In this document: positions 16,127-25,160 of the stretch, one piece after another
How positions within the stretch are numbered: the first letter of the stretch is position 1
Layout: each line of letters begins with the position of its first letter
NCBI GenBank assembly: GCA_028290665.1
Contig: JAQGJK010000013.1
Span: forward strand, 1-64,000
From: Devosia sp.
GTDB lineage: Bacteria; Pseudomonadota; Alphaproteobacteria; Rhizobiales; Devosiaceae
Length of the DNA stretch: 64,000 nucleotides
Direction: 5' to 3'
The notes under the pieces: model-generated
What the model was told of the DNA's origin: nothing
The model's input: only the letters and a program-made list of their open reading frames with translations
Database searches by the model: none
Program-made: the position numbers and the translations under genes

Positions 16127-17623
16127 ATGCAGACTATCGAAAACGCCATCGCCGGCCGACGGCTGATTTCGACCTCGACCCGCACCAGCCCGGTGTTCAA
16201 CCCGGCGACAGGCGAGCAGATCGCCATCCTGCCGCTGTCGACGCTCGACGAGATCAACGACGCCGTCGCCGCGGCCAAGCGCGCCTTCCCGGCCTGGGCC
16301 AACACCCCGCCGATGAAGCGGGCGCGGGTGATGTTCAAATTCAAGGAACTGCTCGACCGGTTCGCCGGCGATCTCGCCCGGGAAATCAGCCGCGAGCACG
16401 GCAAGGTGCACGACGATGCGCTCGGCGAAGTGGCGCGCGGCATCGATTGCGTCGATTTCGCCTGCGGCATCCCGCATTTGCTGAAGGGCGAATTTTCGCG
16501 CAATGTCGGGCCTTCGATCGACAGCTATTCGGACCGCCAGCCGCTCGGTGTCGTCGCCGGCATCACTCCGTTCAACTTCCCCGCCATGGTGCCGATGTGG
16601 ATGTACCCCATCGCCATCGCCTGCGGGAACACGTTCATCCTGAAGCCCTCGGAGCGCGATCCATCGGCGCCGCTGCTGGCGTGGAACCTGTTCATGGAAG
16701 CCGGGCTGCCCGAAGGTGTGCTCAACGTCGTCCATGGCGACAAGGAAGCCGTCGACGCCATCCTCGACCACCCCGACATCAAGGCGGTGAGCTTTGTCGG
16801 CTCGACGCCGATCGCCGAGTACGTTTACCAGCGCGGCACCAGAGCCGGCAAACGCGTGCAGGCGCTGGGTGGCGCCAAGAACCACATGATCGTCATGCCG
16901 GACGCTGACATGGACCAGGTCGCCGATGCGCTGATGGGCGCGGGCTATGGTTCGGCCGGCGAGCGCTGCATGGCCGTGTCGGTTGCCGTGCCGGTCGGCG
17001 AGGCCACCGGCGATGCGCTGATCGCGGCACTGAAGCCACGCGTAGAATCGCTCAAGATCGGCCCGGCGACGGACCCCGATGCGGAGATGGGGCCGGTAGT
17101 TTCGAAGGCGCATCGCGACAAGATCGTCGGCTACATCGACTCCGGGGTCGAAGCCGGCGCGGAACTGGTGGTCGATGGCCGTGGCTTTTCGCTGCAGGGC
17201 TATGAGGGCGGGTATTACGTCGGCGGCACGCTGTTCGACCACGTGAAGCCTGAAATGAAAATCTACCGCGAGGAAATTTTTGGCCCAGTGCTATCGGTGG
17301 TGCGCGCCGGCAGCTTCCAGGACGCGGTCGACCTGATCCACGGCCACGAATACGCCAACGGCACGGCGATCTTCACCCGCGACGGCGATGCCGCAAGAGA
17401 GTTCGCCGACAAGATCGAAGTCGGCATGGTCGGCATCAACGTGCCGATCCCGGTGCCGGTAGCCTACCACTCCTTCGGCGGCTGGAAGCGTTCGCTGTTC
17501 GGGGATCACTCGATTTATGGGCCGGAAGGCGTGCACTTTTATACGCGGTTGAAGACGGTGACACAGCGCTGGCCGGCGGGAATCAGGGCTGGGGCGGAGT
17601 TTAATTTCCCGAGCTTGAAGTGA
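16127..17623 (+). CDS. mmsA: Methylmalonate-semialdehyde dehydrogenase (CoA-acylating)
   Basis: A 498-residue aldehyde dehydrogenase of the MmsA/IolA branch. Typical motifs are [31 protein letters not shown] and the catalytic cysteine in SAGERCMA. It converts malonate semialdehyde or methylmalonate semialdehyde with CoA and NAD+ to acetyl-CoA or propionyl-CoA plus CO2. Directly after the beta-alanine aminotransferase, it completes reductive uracil/thymine breakdown. The usual general aldehyde dehydrogenase catalytic glutamate is replaced in this branch by the GGAKN segment, consistent with acylating chemistry. Confidence 0.92.
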   Translation: MQTIENAIAGRRLISTSTRTSPVFNPATGEQIAILPLSTLDEINDAVAAAKRAFPAWANTPPMKRARVMFKFKELLDRFAGDLAREISREHGKVHDDALGEVARGIDCVDFACGIPHLLKGEFSRNVGPSIDSYSDRQPLGVVAGITPFNFPAMVPMWMYPIAIACGNTFILKPSERDPSAPLLAWNLFMEAGLPEGVLNVVHGDKEAVDAILDHPDIKAVSFVGSTPIAEYVYQRGTRAGKRVQALGGAKNHMIVMPDADMDQVADALMGAGYGSAGERCMAVSVAVPVGEATGDALIAALKPRVESLKIGPATDPDAEMGPVVSKAHRDKIVGYIDSGVEAGAELVVDGRGFSLQGYEGGYYVGGTLFDHVKPEMKIYREEIFGPVLSVVRAGSFQDAVDLIHGHEYANGTAIFTRDGDAAREFADKIEVGMVGINVPIPVPVAYHSFGGWKRSLFGDHSIYGPEGVHFYTRLKTVTQRWPAGIRAGAEFNFPSLK

Positions 17624-17650
17624 GTATCATTGAGGGCTTGCTGCACTCAC

Positions 17651-17782
17651 GGCCCCTCACCCCGACCCTCTCCCCAATGGGGAGAGGGGGCGAAGGCGCT
17701 TCAGACTCCGAGTTTGCAGCGAGGCCTGACAGCGCCGCCGCGTCCCCTCTCCCCTCCGGGGAGAGGGACAGGGTGAGGGGCC
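17651..17782. repeat. Nested inverted repeat, GC-rich intergenic element
   Basis: The left arm at 17651-17675 and the right arm at 17757-17782 are about 25 bp long and differ at two or three positions when inverted (GGCCCCTCACCC... and ...GGGTGAGGGGCC). Each arm side also holds its own small hairpin: CCCTCTCCCC AAT GGGGAGAGGG on the left and CCCTCTCCCC TCC GGGGAGAGGG on the right. It is the kind of dispersed palindromic element common between genes in alphaproteobacteria. It separates mmsA from the DUF559 gene and, by its GGAGAGGG sequence, may supply that gene's ribosome-binding site. Confidence 0.75.
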
Positions 17783-18174
17783 GTAAAGTCCCCGAAAACT
17801 CGACATCGCGTGCCCGCAGTCTTCGCGCCGCCAGCACCGACGCCGAGCGACGTCTATGGGCGCGGCTGCGCAATCGCGGCCTCCAAGGTTTCAGGTTCGT
17901 TCGCCAACATCCAATCGGACCGTATTTCGCCGATTTCGTCTGTCGCGAGTCCATGCTGGTCATCGAGGTTGATGGCAGCCAGCACGCAGAGTCTCATCGC
18001 GACATCATCCGCGACCGTTTCCTGAATAACGCAGGCTATTCGGTGCTCCGGTTTTGGAACAACGAGGTGATGCTCAATCTCAATGGGGTTCTCGAAGCGA
18101 CGGAACTCACCCTCGGCGGCCACCCCTCACCCGACCTGCGCTACGCTCCGGCCACCCTCTCGGGAGCACCCTGA
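17773..18174 (+). CDS. DUF559 (Vsr-like nuclease fold) protein
   Basis: The conserved part, from about TDAERRLWARLRNR to the C-terminus, is a DUF559 domain related to very-short-patch-repair/PD-(D/E)xK nucleases. The putative active-site residues are D in GPYFADFVC and E/D in VIEVDGSQH. I chose GTG 17773 (133 residues) because the frame upstream to GTG 17620 is encoded by the GC-rich inverted repeat (RPLTPTLSPMGRG-type peptide), which is not native protein. GTG 17620 overlaps the mmsA stop and remains an alternative. No link to pyrimidine metabolism is evident, so it looks like an insertion into the operon. Function unknown. Confidence 0.65.
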   Translation: MRGRKVPENSTSRARSLRAASTDAERRLWARLRNRGLQGFRFVRQHPIGPYFADFVCRESMLVIEVDGSQHAESHRDIIRDRFLNNAGYSVLRFWNNEVMLNLNGVLEATELTLGGHPSPDLRYAPATLSGAP

Positions 18175-18176
18175 CC

Positions 18177-19424
18177 ATGCCCACCGGCCAGAACCTCCGC
18201 ATCAACCCCGACCGCCTCTGGGACAGCATTCACGAACTCGCCCTGATCGGCCCCGGTATCGCCGGCGGCTCCAACCGCCAGACGCTCACGGATGCGGACA
18301 GCGAAGGCCGTCACCTGTTCCAGCGCTGGTGCGAGGCGGCGGGAATGAGCCTCGGTGTCGACCAGATGGGCACCATGTTCGCAACGCTGCCGGGGACCGA
18401 TCCCGAGGCCCTGCCCGTCTATGTTGGCAGCCATCTCGACACCCAGCCGACCGGCGGACGCTATGATGGCGTGCTGGGTGTGCTGGCGGGATTGGAAATC
18501 GTCCGGTCGATGAATGATCTCGGCATCCGCACCCGCCACCCGATCGTCGTCGTCAACTGGGCCAATGAGGAAGGCGCGCGGTTTGCGCCGGCGATGTTGG
18601 CCTCGGGGGTGTTCGCCGGTGTCCACAGCCTCGATTACGCCTATGGCCGCAAGGACCCGGACGGCAAAAGCTATGGCGATGAACTCGCCCGCATCGGCTG
18701 GCGCGGCGATGAAACCGTGGGCGCGCGGAAAATGCACGCCTATTTCGAATACCACATCGAACAGGGCCCAATCCTCGAGGCCGAAGCCAGGCAGATCGGC
18801 GTCGTCACCCACTGCCAGGGGCTGTGGTGGCTCGAATTCACGCTGACCGGGCGCGAGGCGCATACCGGCTCGACGCCGATGAATTTGCGCGTCAATGCCG
18901 GGCTGGCCATGGCCCGCATCGTCGAGATGGTGCAGACGGTGGCGATGGAGAACCAGCCGGGCGCCGTTGGCGGCGTCGGGCAGATGAAATTTGCACCAAA
19001 CTCGCGCAACGTGCTGCCGGGGACGGTGGTGTTCACTGTCGATATCCGCACGCCGGATCTCGCAAAACTCGACCGCATGCGGGCCCGGATCGAAGCCGAG
19101 GCCGCTGCGATCGCAGCCGCGCTGGGCGTCGGCTGTTCGGTGGAGGCCGTCGGGCATTTCGATCCGGTGACTTTCGACCCGGTGCTGGTCGAACGCGTCC
19201 GCCGGGCCGCCGAAACGCTCGGCTACAGCCATATGAACATCATTTCCGGTGCCGGGCACGACGCTTGCTGGGCCGCCAAGGTCGCTCCAGCGACGATGAT
19301 CATGTGCCCCTGCGTCGGTGGTCTCAGCCACAACGAGGCCGAGGAAATTTCCAAGGAGTGGGCCGCCGCCGGGGCGGATGTGCTGTTTCATGCGGTTATA
19401 GAAACAGCGGAGATCGTCGGGTGA
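18177..19424 (+). CDS. N-carbamoyl-beta-alanine amidohydrolase (M20 family, beta-ureidopropionase)
   Basis: A 415-residue Zn-dependent amidase of the HyuC/AmaB/AllC group. Metal-site motifs are GSHLDTQPTGGRYDGVLG, NEEGARF and the C-terminal GGLSHNEAE; GREAHTGSTPM belongs to the dimerisation lid. It hydrolyses N-carbamoyl-beta-alanine or N-carbamoyl-beta-aminoisobutyrate to the beta-amino acid, CO2 and ammonia. Context favours this over allantoate or carbamoyl-L-amino acid amidohydrolase, because dihydropyrimidinase and beta-alanine aminotransferase are in the same operon. ATG 18177 follows the DUF559 stop by two bases. The stop overlaps the next gene's GTG start (GTGA). Confidence 0.87.
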   Translation: MPTGQNLRINPDRLWDSIHELALIGPGIAGGSNRQTLTDADSEGRHLFQRWCEAAGMSLGVDQMGTMFATLPGTDPEALPVYVGSHLDTQPTGGRYDGVLGVLAGLEIVRSMNDLGIRTRHPIVVVNWANEEGARFAPAMLASGVFAGVHSLDYAYGRKDPDGKSYGDELARIGWRGDETVGARKMHAYFEYHIEQGPILEAEARQIGVVTHCQGLWWLEFTLTGREAHTGSTPMNLRVNAGLAMARIVEMVQTVAMENQPGAVGGVGQMKFAPNSRNVLPGTVVFTVDIRTPDLAKLDRMRARIEAEAAAIAAALGVGCSVEAVGHFDPVTFDPVLVERVRRAAETLGYSHMNIISGAGHDACWAAKVAPATMIMCPCVGGLSHNEAEEISKEWAAAGADVLFHAVIETAEIVG

Positions 19425-19822
19425 GGCTGTGGCTGCTCGCGGTACTGGTGTTGGGCGGCCCGGCAATTGCCGAGGAGCAGACGTCGGCCTGTGCGAGCGT
19501 CGTCGAGACGCTGCAACGGCTCGAAAATGTCCTGCCGACCATCGCCGGCAAGGGCGGCGCATTCGCCTCGACCTACCTGCCGATGGTGGCGACGCTAGGT
19601 GACGCCTCGGCACGCGAGGCCGCAGCAGCGGGCTGGACCGCCGAAGCCGTCGCAGCACTGACGGCAATCGCGACTGAGACACGGTCGCTGATGCAGGGCG
19701 CTGCGCCGCTGGGGCCGGATGCCGAGGCCAGAATGTTGAAACTGGCCGGCATCGTCGCTGCCGCTGCGCAAGGCTCCTGTCGCAATCTGGCGATCCCGCT
19801 GGCCGACCAGCAAGAGAGCTGA
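19421..19822 (+). CDS. Small secreted protein of unknown function in the pyrimidine operon
   Basis: A 133-residue protein starting at GTG 19421, overlapping the preceding stop by four bases. Residues 1-17 form a signal peptide (RLWLLAVLVLGGPAIA, cleavage after AIA). The mature part is Ala-rich, predicted helical, with two cysteines (ACASVV near the start and GSCRN near the end) that could form a disulfide. No family is recognised. It ends five bases before the dihydropyrimidinase start, so it is tightly held inside the catabolic operon. A periplasmic role, perhaps with the importer encoded downstream, is only a guess. Confidence 0.62.
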   Translation: MRLWLLAVLVLGGPAIAEEQTSACASVVETLQRLENVLPTIAGKGGAFASTYLPMVATLGDASAREAAAAGWTAEAVAALTAIATETRSLMQGAAPLGPDAEARMLKLAGIVAAAAQGSCRNLAIPLADQQES

Positions 19823-19827
19823 AACAC

Positions 19828-21276
19828 ATGACCATCATCAAGAACGGCACCGTCGTCACCGCCGACCTCAGCTACACAGCCGATGTGCGCTTCGAGAACG
19901 GCGTCATCACCGAGATCGGCCCGAACCTCACCGGCGGCGACACCCTCGATGCAACCGGCTGCTACGTCATGCCGGGCGGCATCGATCCGCATACGCATCT
20001 CGAAATGCCGTTCATGGGCACCTATTCGACCGACGATTTCGAAAGCGGCACCCGCGCGGCACTGAGTGGCGGCACCACCATGGTGGTGGATTTCTGCCTG
20101 CCGAGCCCCAACCAGTCGCTGCTCGAAGCGCTGCAGATGTGGGACAACAAGACCTCAAAGGCCAGCTGCGATTATTCATTCCACATGGCGATCACCTGGT
20201 GGGGCGAGCAGGTGTTCAACGAAATGGCCGAAGTGGTCGATCGCGGCATCACCACGTTCAAGCATTTCATGGCCTACAAGGGCTCGCTGATGGTCAATGA
20301 TGACGAGATGTTCTCGTCGTTTACGCGCTGCGCCGAGCTCGGCGCCCTGCCGCTGGTGCATGCCGAAAATGGCGATATCGTCGCGGCGATGACGCAGAAG
20401 CTGCTCGATGCCGGCAATACCGGGCCCGAGGGCCACGCCTATTCGCGGCCGCCGGAAGTCGAGGGCGAGGCGACCAACCGGGCGATCGTGCTCGCCGACA
20501 TGGCGGGGGTGCCGCTCTATGTCGTGCACGTGTCATGCGAGCAGGCGCACGAGGCGATCCGCCGGGCGCGGCAGCAGGGCATGCGCGTCTATGGCGAGCC
20601 GCTGGTGCAGCATCTGACGCTCGACGAACGCGAGTATTTCAACCCCGACTGGGACTACGCGGCGCGCCGGGTGATGAGCCCGCCATTCCGCAACAAGGCA
20701 CACCAGGATTCGCTGTGGGCCGGCCTCGCCGCCGGTTCGCTGCAGGTGGTAGCGACCGATCATTGCGCCTTCACCACGGCGCAGAAGCGCAACGGCATCG
20801 GCAATTTCGCCAAGATCCCCAACGGCACCGGCGGGCTCGAAGACCGGCTCCCGGTGCTGTGGACCCGCGGCGTCAACACCGGCCGCCTGACGATGAACGA
20901 GTTCGTCGCGGTGACCTCGACCAATATCGCCAAGATCCTCAACTGCTACCCGCAAAAAGGCGCCATCATGGTCGGCGCCGATGCCGATATCGTGGTGTGG
21001 GACCCCAAGCGCACCAAAACCGTGACGGCGGCAAAGCAGCAATCGATCATCGATTACAACGTCTTCGAAGGCTTCGAACTGACCGGCCTGCCGCGCTACG
21101 TGTTCTCGCGCGGCCAACTGGCGGTGACCGAGAACGCGATGAGCAACGAGCCCGGCCACGGGCAGTTCGTCGCGCGCGAAGCGAAAAACCCGATCAACCG
21201 GGCGCTGAGCCAATGGAAGGAAATCTCCTCACCGCGGAAGATCGATCGCACTGGCATTCCGGCGACGGGGGTTTGA
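19828..21276 (+). CDS. hydA: Dihydropyrimidinase (D-hydantoinase)
   Basis: A 482-residue cyclic amidohydrolase. The metal-binding GGIDPHTHLEMPF motif and the carbamylated lysine in KHFMAYKGSLM are present, as are later histidines in VVHVSCEQA and TDHCAF. It opens the ring of 5,6-dihydrouracil and dihydrothymine to the N-carbamoyl beta-amino acid, which the amidohydrolase two genes upstream then cleaves. Length and motifs match the dihydropyrimidinase/hydantoinase group and not dihydroorotase or allantoinase. It lies between the secreted-protein gene and the ABC importer. Confidence 0.92.
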   Translation: MTIIKNGTVVTADLSYTADVRFENGVITEIGPNLTGGDTLDATGCYVMPGGIDPHTHLEMPFMGTYSTDDFESGTRAALSGGTTMVVDFCLPSPNQSLLEALQMWDNKTSKASCDYSFHMAITWWGEQVFNEMAEVVDRGITTFKHFMAYKGSLMVNDDEMFSSFTRCAELGALPLVHAENGDIVAAMTQKLLDAGNTGPEGHAYSRPPEVEGEATNRAIVLADMAGVPLYVVHVSCEQAHEAIRRARQQGMRVYGEPLVQHLTLDEREYFNPDWDYAARRVMSPPFRNKAHQDSLWAGLAAGSLQVVATDHCAFTTAQKRNGIGNFAKIPNGTGGLEDRLPVLWTRGVNTGRLTMNEFVAVTSTNIAKILNCYPQKGAIMVGADADIVVWDPKRTKTVTAAKQQSIIDYNVFEGFELTGLPRYVFSRGQLAVTENAMSNEPGHGQFVAREAKNPINRALSQWKEISSPRKIDRTGIPATGV

Positions 21277-21277
21277 G

Positions 21278-22057
21278 CTGACCACCGTCGTCTCCGCGCA
21301 AAATCTCAGCCTGATTTTTCCCACGCAGGATGGCGATGTCGTGGCGTTGAGCGATGTGTCGCTCGACATCGGCAAGGGCGAATTCGTGTCGTTCATCGGG
21401 CCGTCCGGCTGTGGCAAGACGACGTTGCTGCGGGCTATCGCCGATCTTGAGCAGCCGAGTTCGGGAACGCTGACCGTCAACGGGCTGTCACCGCGAGAGG
21501 CGCGCGAGAGTCGCTCCTATGGCTATGTATTCCAGGCACCGGCGCTGTATCCGTGGCGGACCATTGAGAAAAACGTCGCGCTGCCGCTCGAAATCATGGG
21601 CTACACACGGGAGCAGCAGGCCGAGCGCGTCGCGCGGACGCTCGATCTGGTCAATCTGAAGGGGTTCGAGCAGCGCTTCCCCTGGCAATTGTCGGGCGGC
21701 ATGCAGCAGCGCGCCTCCATCGCCCGGGCGCTGGCCTTTGATGCCGATTTGCTGCTAATGGACGAACCGTTCGGGGCGCTCGACGAAATCGTCCGCGACC
21801 ATCTCAATGCCGAACTATTGAAACTCTGGGCCCGTACCAGCAAAACCATCGCCTTCGTGACGCACTCGATTCCCGAGGCGGTGTTCCTCTCGACCAAGAT
21901 CGTAGTGATGAGCCCGCGGCCGGGCCGGGTGACCGATATCATCGTCTCCGACCTGCCGCCCGAGCGGCCCCTCGATATCCGCGAAACGCCGGAGTTTCTG
22001 AGGCTTGCCGCCCGCGTGCGCGACGGCCTGCGGGCGGGACATGCCTATGAGGAGTGA
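21278..22057 (+). CDS. ABC importer ATPase (pyrimidine/nitrate-taurine type)
   Basis: A 259-residue ATPase of the SsuB/ThiZ/NrtD family. Walker A is GPSGCGKTT, the signature LSGGMQQR and Walker B LLLMDEPFGALD. The start is uncertain: the frame lacks ATG, GTG or TTG between the upstream stop and GTG 21341, but that GTG would delete the first beta-strand (NLSLIF). I therefore used CTG 21278, just after the dihydropyrimidinase stop. With two permeases and a binding protein downstream it forms a complete importer, probably for a pyrimidine base, dihydropyrimidine or hydantoin. Confidence 0.83.
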   Translation: MTTVVSAQNLSLIFPTQDGDVVALSDVSLDIGKGEFVSFIGPSGCGKTTLLRAIADLEQPSSGTLTVNGLSPREARESRSYGYVFQAPALYPWRTIEKNVALPLEIMGYTREQQAERVARTLDLVNLKGFEQRFPWQLSGGMQQRASIARALAFDADLLLMDEPFGALDEIVRDHLNAELLKLWARTSKTIAFVTHSIPEAVFLSTKIVVMSPRPGRVTDIIVSDLPPERPLDIRETPEFLRLAARVRDGLRAGHAYEE

Positions 22058-22060
22058 GCT

Positions 22061-22972
22061 ATGCGGGGGTGGCTGACCGTATCGCGCTTCGGGCCATTGC
22101 TCATCGTGCTGCTGGGGCTCGGCATCATCTGGTACCTGGCCGCACTGTGGCTGAATATCCCGGCGCAATATGGCATTTATCAGCGGGCGGACGTGACGGA
22201 GTGGTCGACGCCGCAACTGATCGGGGATGCGTGGAGTCAGCAGAAGCCGAAGCTGCCGGCGCCGCATCAGATCATTGCCGAGATGTGGCAGGAGACCACC
22301 GGCTATGCCCTCAACGACAAGAAAAGCCTGATCTTTCACGGTTGGATTACCCTGTCGGCGACGCTGTACGGGTTTGTCAGCGGGACGCTGCTCGGCATTG
22401 GTCTCGCCATCGCCATCGTGCTCAACCGCGCGACGAACCGCTCGCTGATGCCGTGGATCATCGCCAGCCAGGCGGTGCCGATCCTTGCCATTGCCCCGAT
22501 GATCGTGGTGATCGGCTACAACGTGATGGCGGGTGCCCTCGACTTGCCGACCGATGCGGCGCGGCTGGTGTCGAAAGCGGTGATTTCCGCCTATCTGGCG
22601 TTCTTCCCGGTGACTGTCGGGATGGTCAAGGGATTGCGGTCGCCCGAAATCATCCAGCTCGACCTGATGCGCACCTATAATGCCTCGGCGGCGCAGACGT
22701 TCTGGAAGCTGCGCTGGCCGAGCGCCATGCCGTTCCTGTTCACCTCGATGAAGGTCGCCATCGCGGCCGCAGTCATCGGCACGGTAGTCGGCGAACTGCC
22801 GACCGGCGCGACGGGAGGAATTGGAGCGCGGCTGCTGTCGGGGTCGCAGTTCGGGCAGACGCTGCAGATCTGGGCGGCGCTGTTTGCCGCCTCGGCCCTG
22901 TCGGCGCTGCTGGTCATCATCGTCGGCGTTGCCGAGCGGCTGGTGTTTGCCCGGATGGGGGTCAAGCCATGA
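22061..22972 (+). CDS. ABC importer permease (SsuC/ThiX type), first
   Basis: A 303-residue BPD-type permease with about six transmembrane segments. A long periplasmic insertion (about residues 35-85) follows the first helix. The family EAA-like loop is RTYNASAAQTFWKLRWPSA. It pairs with the second permease, whose ATG overlaps this stop by four bases. Both are followed by an NMT1/THI5-type binding protein, so the predicted complex imports a pyrimidine-like compound across the inner membrane. Confidence 0.85.
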   Translation: MRGWLTVSRFGPLLIVLLGLGIIWYLAALWLNIPAQYGIYQRADVTEWSTPQLIGDAWSQQKPKLPAPHQIIAEMWQETTGYALNDKKSLIFHGWITLSATLYGFVSGTLLGIGLAIAIVLNRATNRSLMPWIIASQAVPILAIAPMIVVIGYNVMAGALDLPTDAARLVSKAVISAYLAFFPVTVGMVKGLRSPEIIQLDLMRTYNASAAQTFWKLRWPSAMPFLFTSMKVAIAAAVIGTVVGELPTGATGGIGARLLSGSQFGQTLQIWAALFAASALSALLVIIVGVAERLVFARMGVKP

Positions 22973-24072
22973 TGCCCGAACTGACGCGGCTGCAATCGCT
23001 GCTGGCACTCCTTGCCGGAGGAATTTCGCTGCTGGCGGTATTGACCGAACTGGTGACTGGAATGACGGCGCCGTTGCCGCTGCTCGCGGTGTTGGTGATT
23101 GGCGCGGTAACGCTGATCCGGGTGCGATCCTCGCTCAATTTCTGGCTCGATGGGCTGCTATCGGTGCTTGGCGCGGTGTTGCTGCTATCGGTGCTGCCGT
23201 TCGATGGTGCAGCGCCGCTCAGCTACTGGCTGGCGATGGCGGCGGCCTGGCTGTTCGGTTGGCTATTCGCCGACCAGCTCGCCATGGCGCTGCATCGGCG
23301 CGAAGTGCATGGCGCCTTCGGGGTGCTGATCCCGCTGATGTTCGGCGCGGCGCTGCTGGTGCTGTGGGAAGCGTGCACGCGCGCCGGGCATGTACCGCAA
23401 GTGATTTTGCCGGCCCCCTCGATGATCTGGGCACGGCTGCTGCAGAGCCCCGGCACGCTGTTCGCCGATTTCGTGCAGACCTTCGTCAAGGCGGTGCTGA
23501 GCGGTTATGTGCTCGGCTGCGGTCTCGGCTTTGCCGTCGCCATCCTCGTCGATCGCTCGCCGTTCTTCAAAAAAGGCCTGTTGCCACTTGGCAATTTCAT
23601 TTCTGCGCTGCCGATCATCGGCATCGCGCCGATCCTCGTGCTGTGGTTCGGCTATGACTGGCAGAGCAAGGCGGCGGTCGTCGTGGTGCTGGTGTTCTTT
23701 CCAATGTTGGTCAACACCGTGGCCGGGCTCAATGCGGCCAGCGCCATGGAGCGCGACCTGATGCGGACTTATGCGTCGAGCTATTGGCAGACGCTGTTCA
23801 AGCTGCGCCTGCCCGCCGCGGCGCCGTTCATCTTTAACGCACTCAAGATCAACTCGACTTTGGCGTTGATTGGCGCAATCGTAGCAGAATTCTTCGGGAC
23901 GCCGATTGTGGGAATGGGCTTCCGGATTTCGACGGAGGTCGGACGGCTGAACGTCGACATGGTCTGGGCGGAGATCGCCGTCGCGGCGGTCGCGGGGTCC
24001 GCTTTTTATGGGCTGATCGCTCTCATCGAGCGGGCGATCACCTTCTGGCATCCGTCGATCCGCGGTGGATAG
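22969..24072 (+). CDS. ABC importer permease (SsuC/ThiX type), second
   Basis: A 367-residue permease. Its first 120 residues contain four extra hydrophobic segments that most SsuC-type permeases lack; the conserved BPD domain follows (about 150-355) with the EAA-like loop RTYASSYWQTLFKLRLPAA. It starts within the last codons of the first permease gene (ATGA overlap). Two different permease subunits suggest a heterodimeric channel. It ends 38 bp before the binding-protein gene. Confidence 0.85.
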   Translation: MMPELTRLQSLLALLAGGISLLAVLTELVTGMTAPLPLLAVLVIGAVTLIRVRSSLNFWLDGLLSVLGAVLLLSVLPFDGAAPLSYWLAMAAAWLFGWLFADQLAMALHRREVHGAFGVLIPLMFGAALLVLWEACTRAGHVPQVILPAPSMIWARLLQSPGTLFADFVQTFVKAVLSGYVLGCGLGFAVAILVDRSPFFKKGLLPLGNFISALPIIGIAPILVLWFGYDWQSKAAVVVVLVFFPMLVNTVAGLNAASAMERDLMRTYASSYWQTLFKLRLPAAAPFIFNALKINSTLALIGAIVAEFFGTPIVGMGFRISTEVGRLNVDMVWAEIAVAAVAGSAFYGLIALIERAITFWHPSIRGG

Positions 24073-24110
24073 GCGAAACGATTACGCGCAACAGGGATCT
24101 GGTAAAACAC

Positions 24111-25085
24111 ATGAAAAAACTGATGGTATCGCTGCTGGCGGGCGCTGTGGCGCTCGCAGCCGCCGGCAGTGCGATGGCGCAGGACGCGCTGACACTGCAG
24201 CTTAAATGGGTCACCCAGGCACAGTTCGCCGGGTACTATGTCGCAAAGGACAAAGGCTTCTACACCGAGGAAAATCTCGATGTGACGATCCTGCCCGGCG
24301 GGCCGAACATCGCGCCCGAGCAGGTGATTGCCGGCGGTGGCGCCGATGTGATCGTGACCTGGATGGCCGCCGCGCTCAGCGCTCGCGAAAAAGGCGTGCC
24401 GCTGGTCAACATCGCGCAGCCGTTTAGCAAATCCGGCCTGCTGATGATCTGCCCCAAGGAAACCGGCATCACCACCACCGCCGATTTCAAGGGCAAGACG
24501 CTCGGCGTCTGGTTCTTCGGCAATGAATACCCGTTCTATGCCTGGATGAACAAGGAAGGCATCTCGACCGAAGGCGGCGCCGAGGGCGTCAATGTGCTGC
24601 AGCAATCCTTCGACGTGCAGCCGATGATCCAGAAGCAGGCCGATTGCATCTCGGTGATGACGTACAACGAGCTCGGCCAGGCCCTCGACGCCGGCTATTC
24701 CATGGATGATCTGACGGTGTTCAACTACACCGACCTCGGCAATGACATGCTCGAGGACGGCCTCTATGCCATGGAAGACAAGCTCGCCGACCCCGCCTTC
24801 GACGACAAGATGGTGCGCTTCGTGCGCGCTTCGATGAAGGGCTGGGAGTATGCCTTGGCCAATCCCGATGAAGCGGCGCAGATCATTGTCGACAACGATG
24901 AAAGCGGTTCTCAGACCATCGAGCACCAGAAGTACATGATGGGCGAAGTGGCAAAACTTATCGGCGGCAGCCCGGCACTCGACCTTGCGGCCTATGAGCG
25001 GACCGCCAAGATGGTGCTGGACCAGAAGATCATCACCAAAGCACCGGAAGGTGCCTACACCACGGCGATCACCGACAAGCTTTAA
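24111..25085 (+). CDS. ABC importer substrate-binding protein (NMT1/THI5-like)
   Basis: A 324-residue periplasmic protein. The signal peptide is residues 1-23 (ending AAAGSAMAQ). The mature part starts LTLQLKWVTQAQFAGYYVA, the signature of the NMT1/THI5-like family that binds thiamine precursors, riboflavin or pyrimidines. Gene context with dihydropyrimidinase favours a pyrimidine base or dihydropyrimidine ligand. It is the last gene of the pyrimidine operon; a strong intrinsic terminator follows at 25106. The ligand is inferred. Confidence 0.85.
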   Translation: MKKLMVSLLAGAVALAAAGSAMAQDALTLQLKWVTQAQFAGYYVAKDKGFYTEENLDVTILPGGPNIAPEQVIAGGGADVIVTWMAAALSAREKGVPLVNIAQPFSKSGLLMICPKETGITTTADFKGKTLGVWFFGNEYPFYAWMNKEGISTEGGAEGVNVLQQSFDVQPMIQKQADCISVMTYNELGQALDAGYSMDDLTVFNYTDLGNDMLEDGLYAMEDKLADPAFDDKMVRFVRASMKGWEYALANPDEAAQIIVDNDESGSQTIEHQKYMMGEVAKLIGGSPALDLAAYERTAKMVLDQKIITKAPEGAYTTAITDKL

Positions 25086-25105
25086 GCCTTCGGAAACATT
25101 GAGCA

Positions 25106-25134
25106 AAAGGCGGAGGCAACTCCGCCTTTTTTTG
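25106..25134 (+). terminator. Intrinsic terminator of the pyrimidine operon
   Basis: A perfect 10-bp stem, AAAGGCGGAG / CTCCGCCTTT, with a GCAA loop, is followed by a T run. It starts 21 bp after the stop of the binding-protein gene and should end the long operon beginning at the aminotransferase. Confidence 0.88.
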
Positions 25135-25160
25135 TTTGCACATTAATGCGGCAGGGCGTT

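Noticed and set aside
18141-19859. 572-codon minus-strand open frame opposite the beta-ureidopropionase gene
   Set aside because: It has Arg/Pro/His-rich composition without domain signals, antisense to a gene with full M20 motifs.
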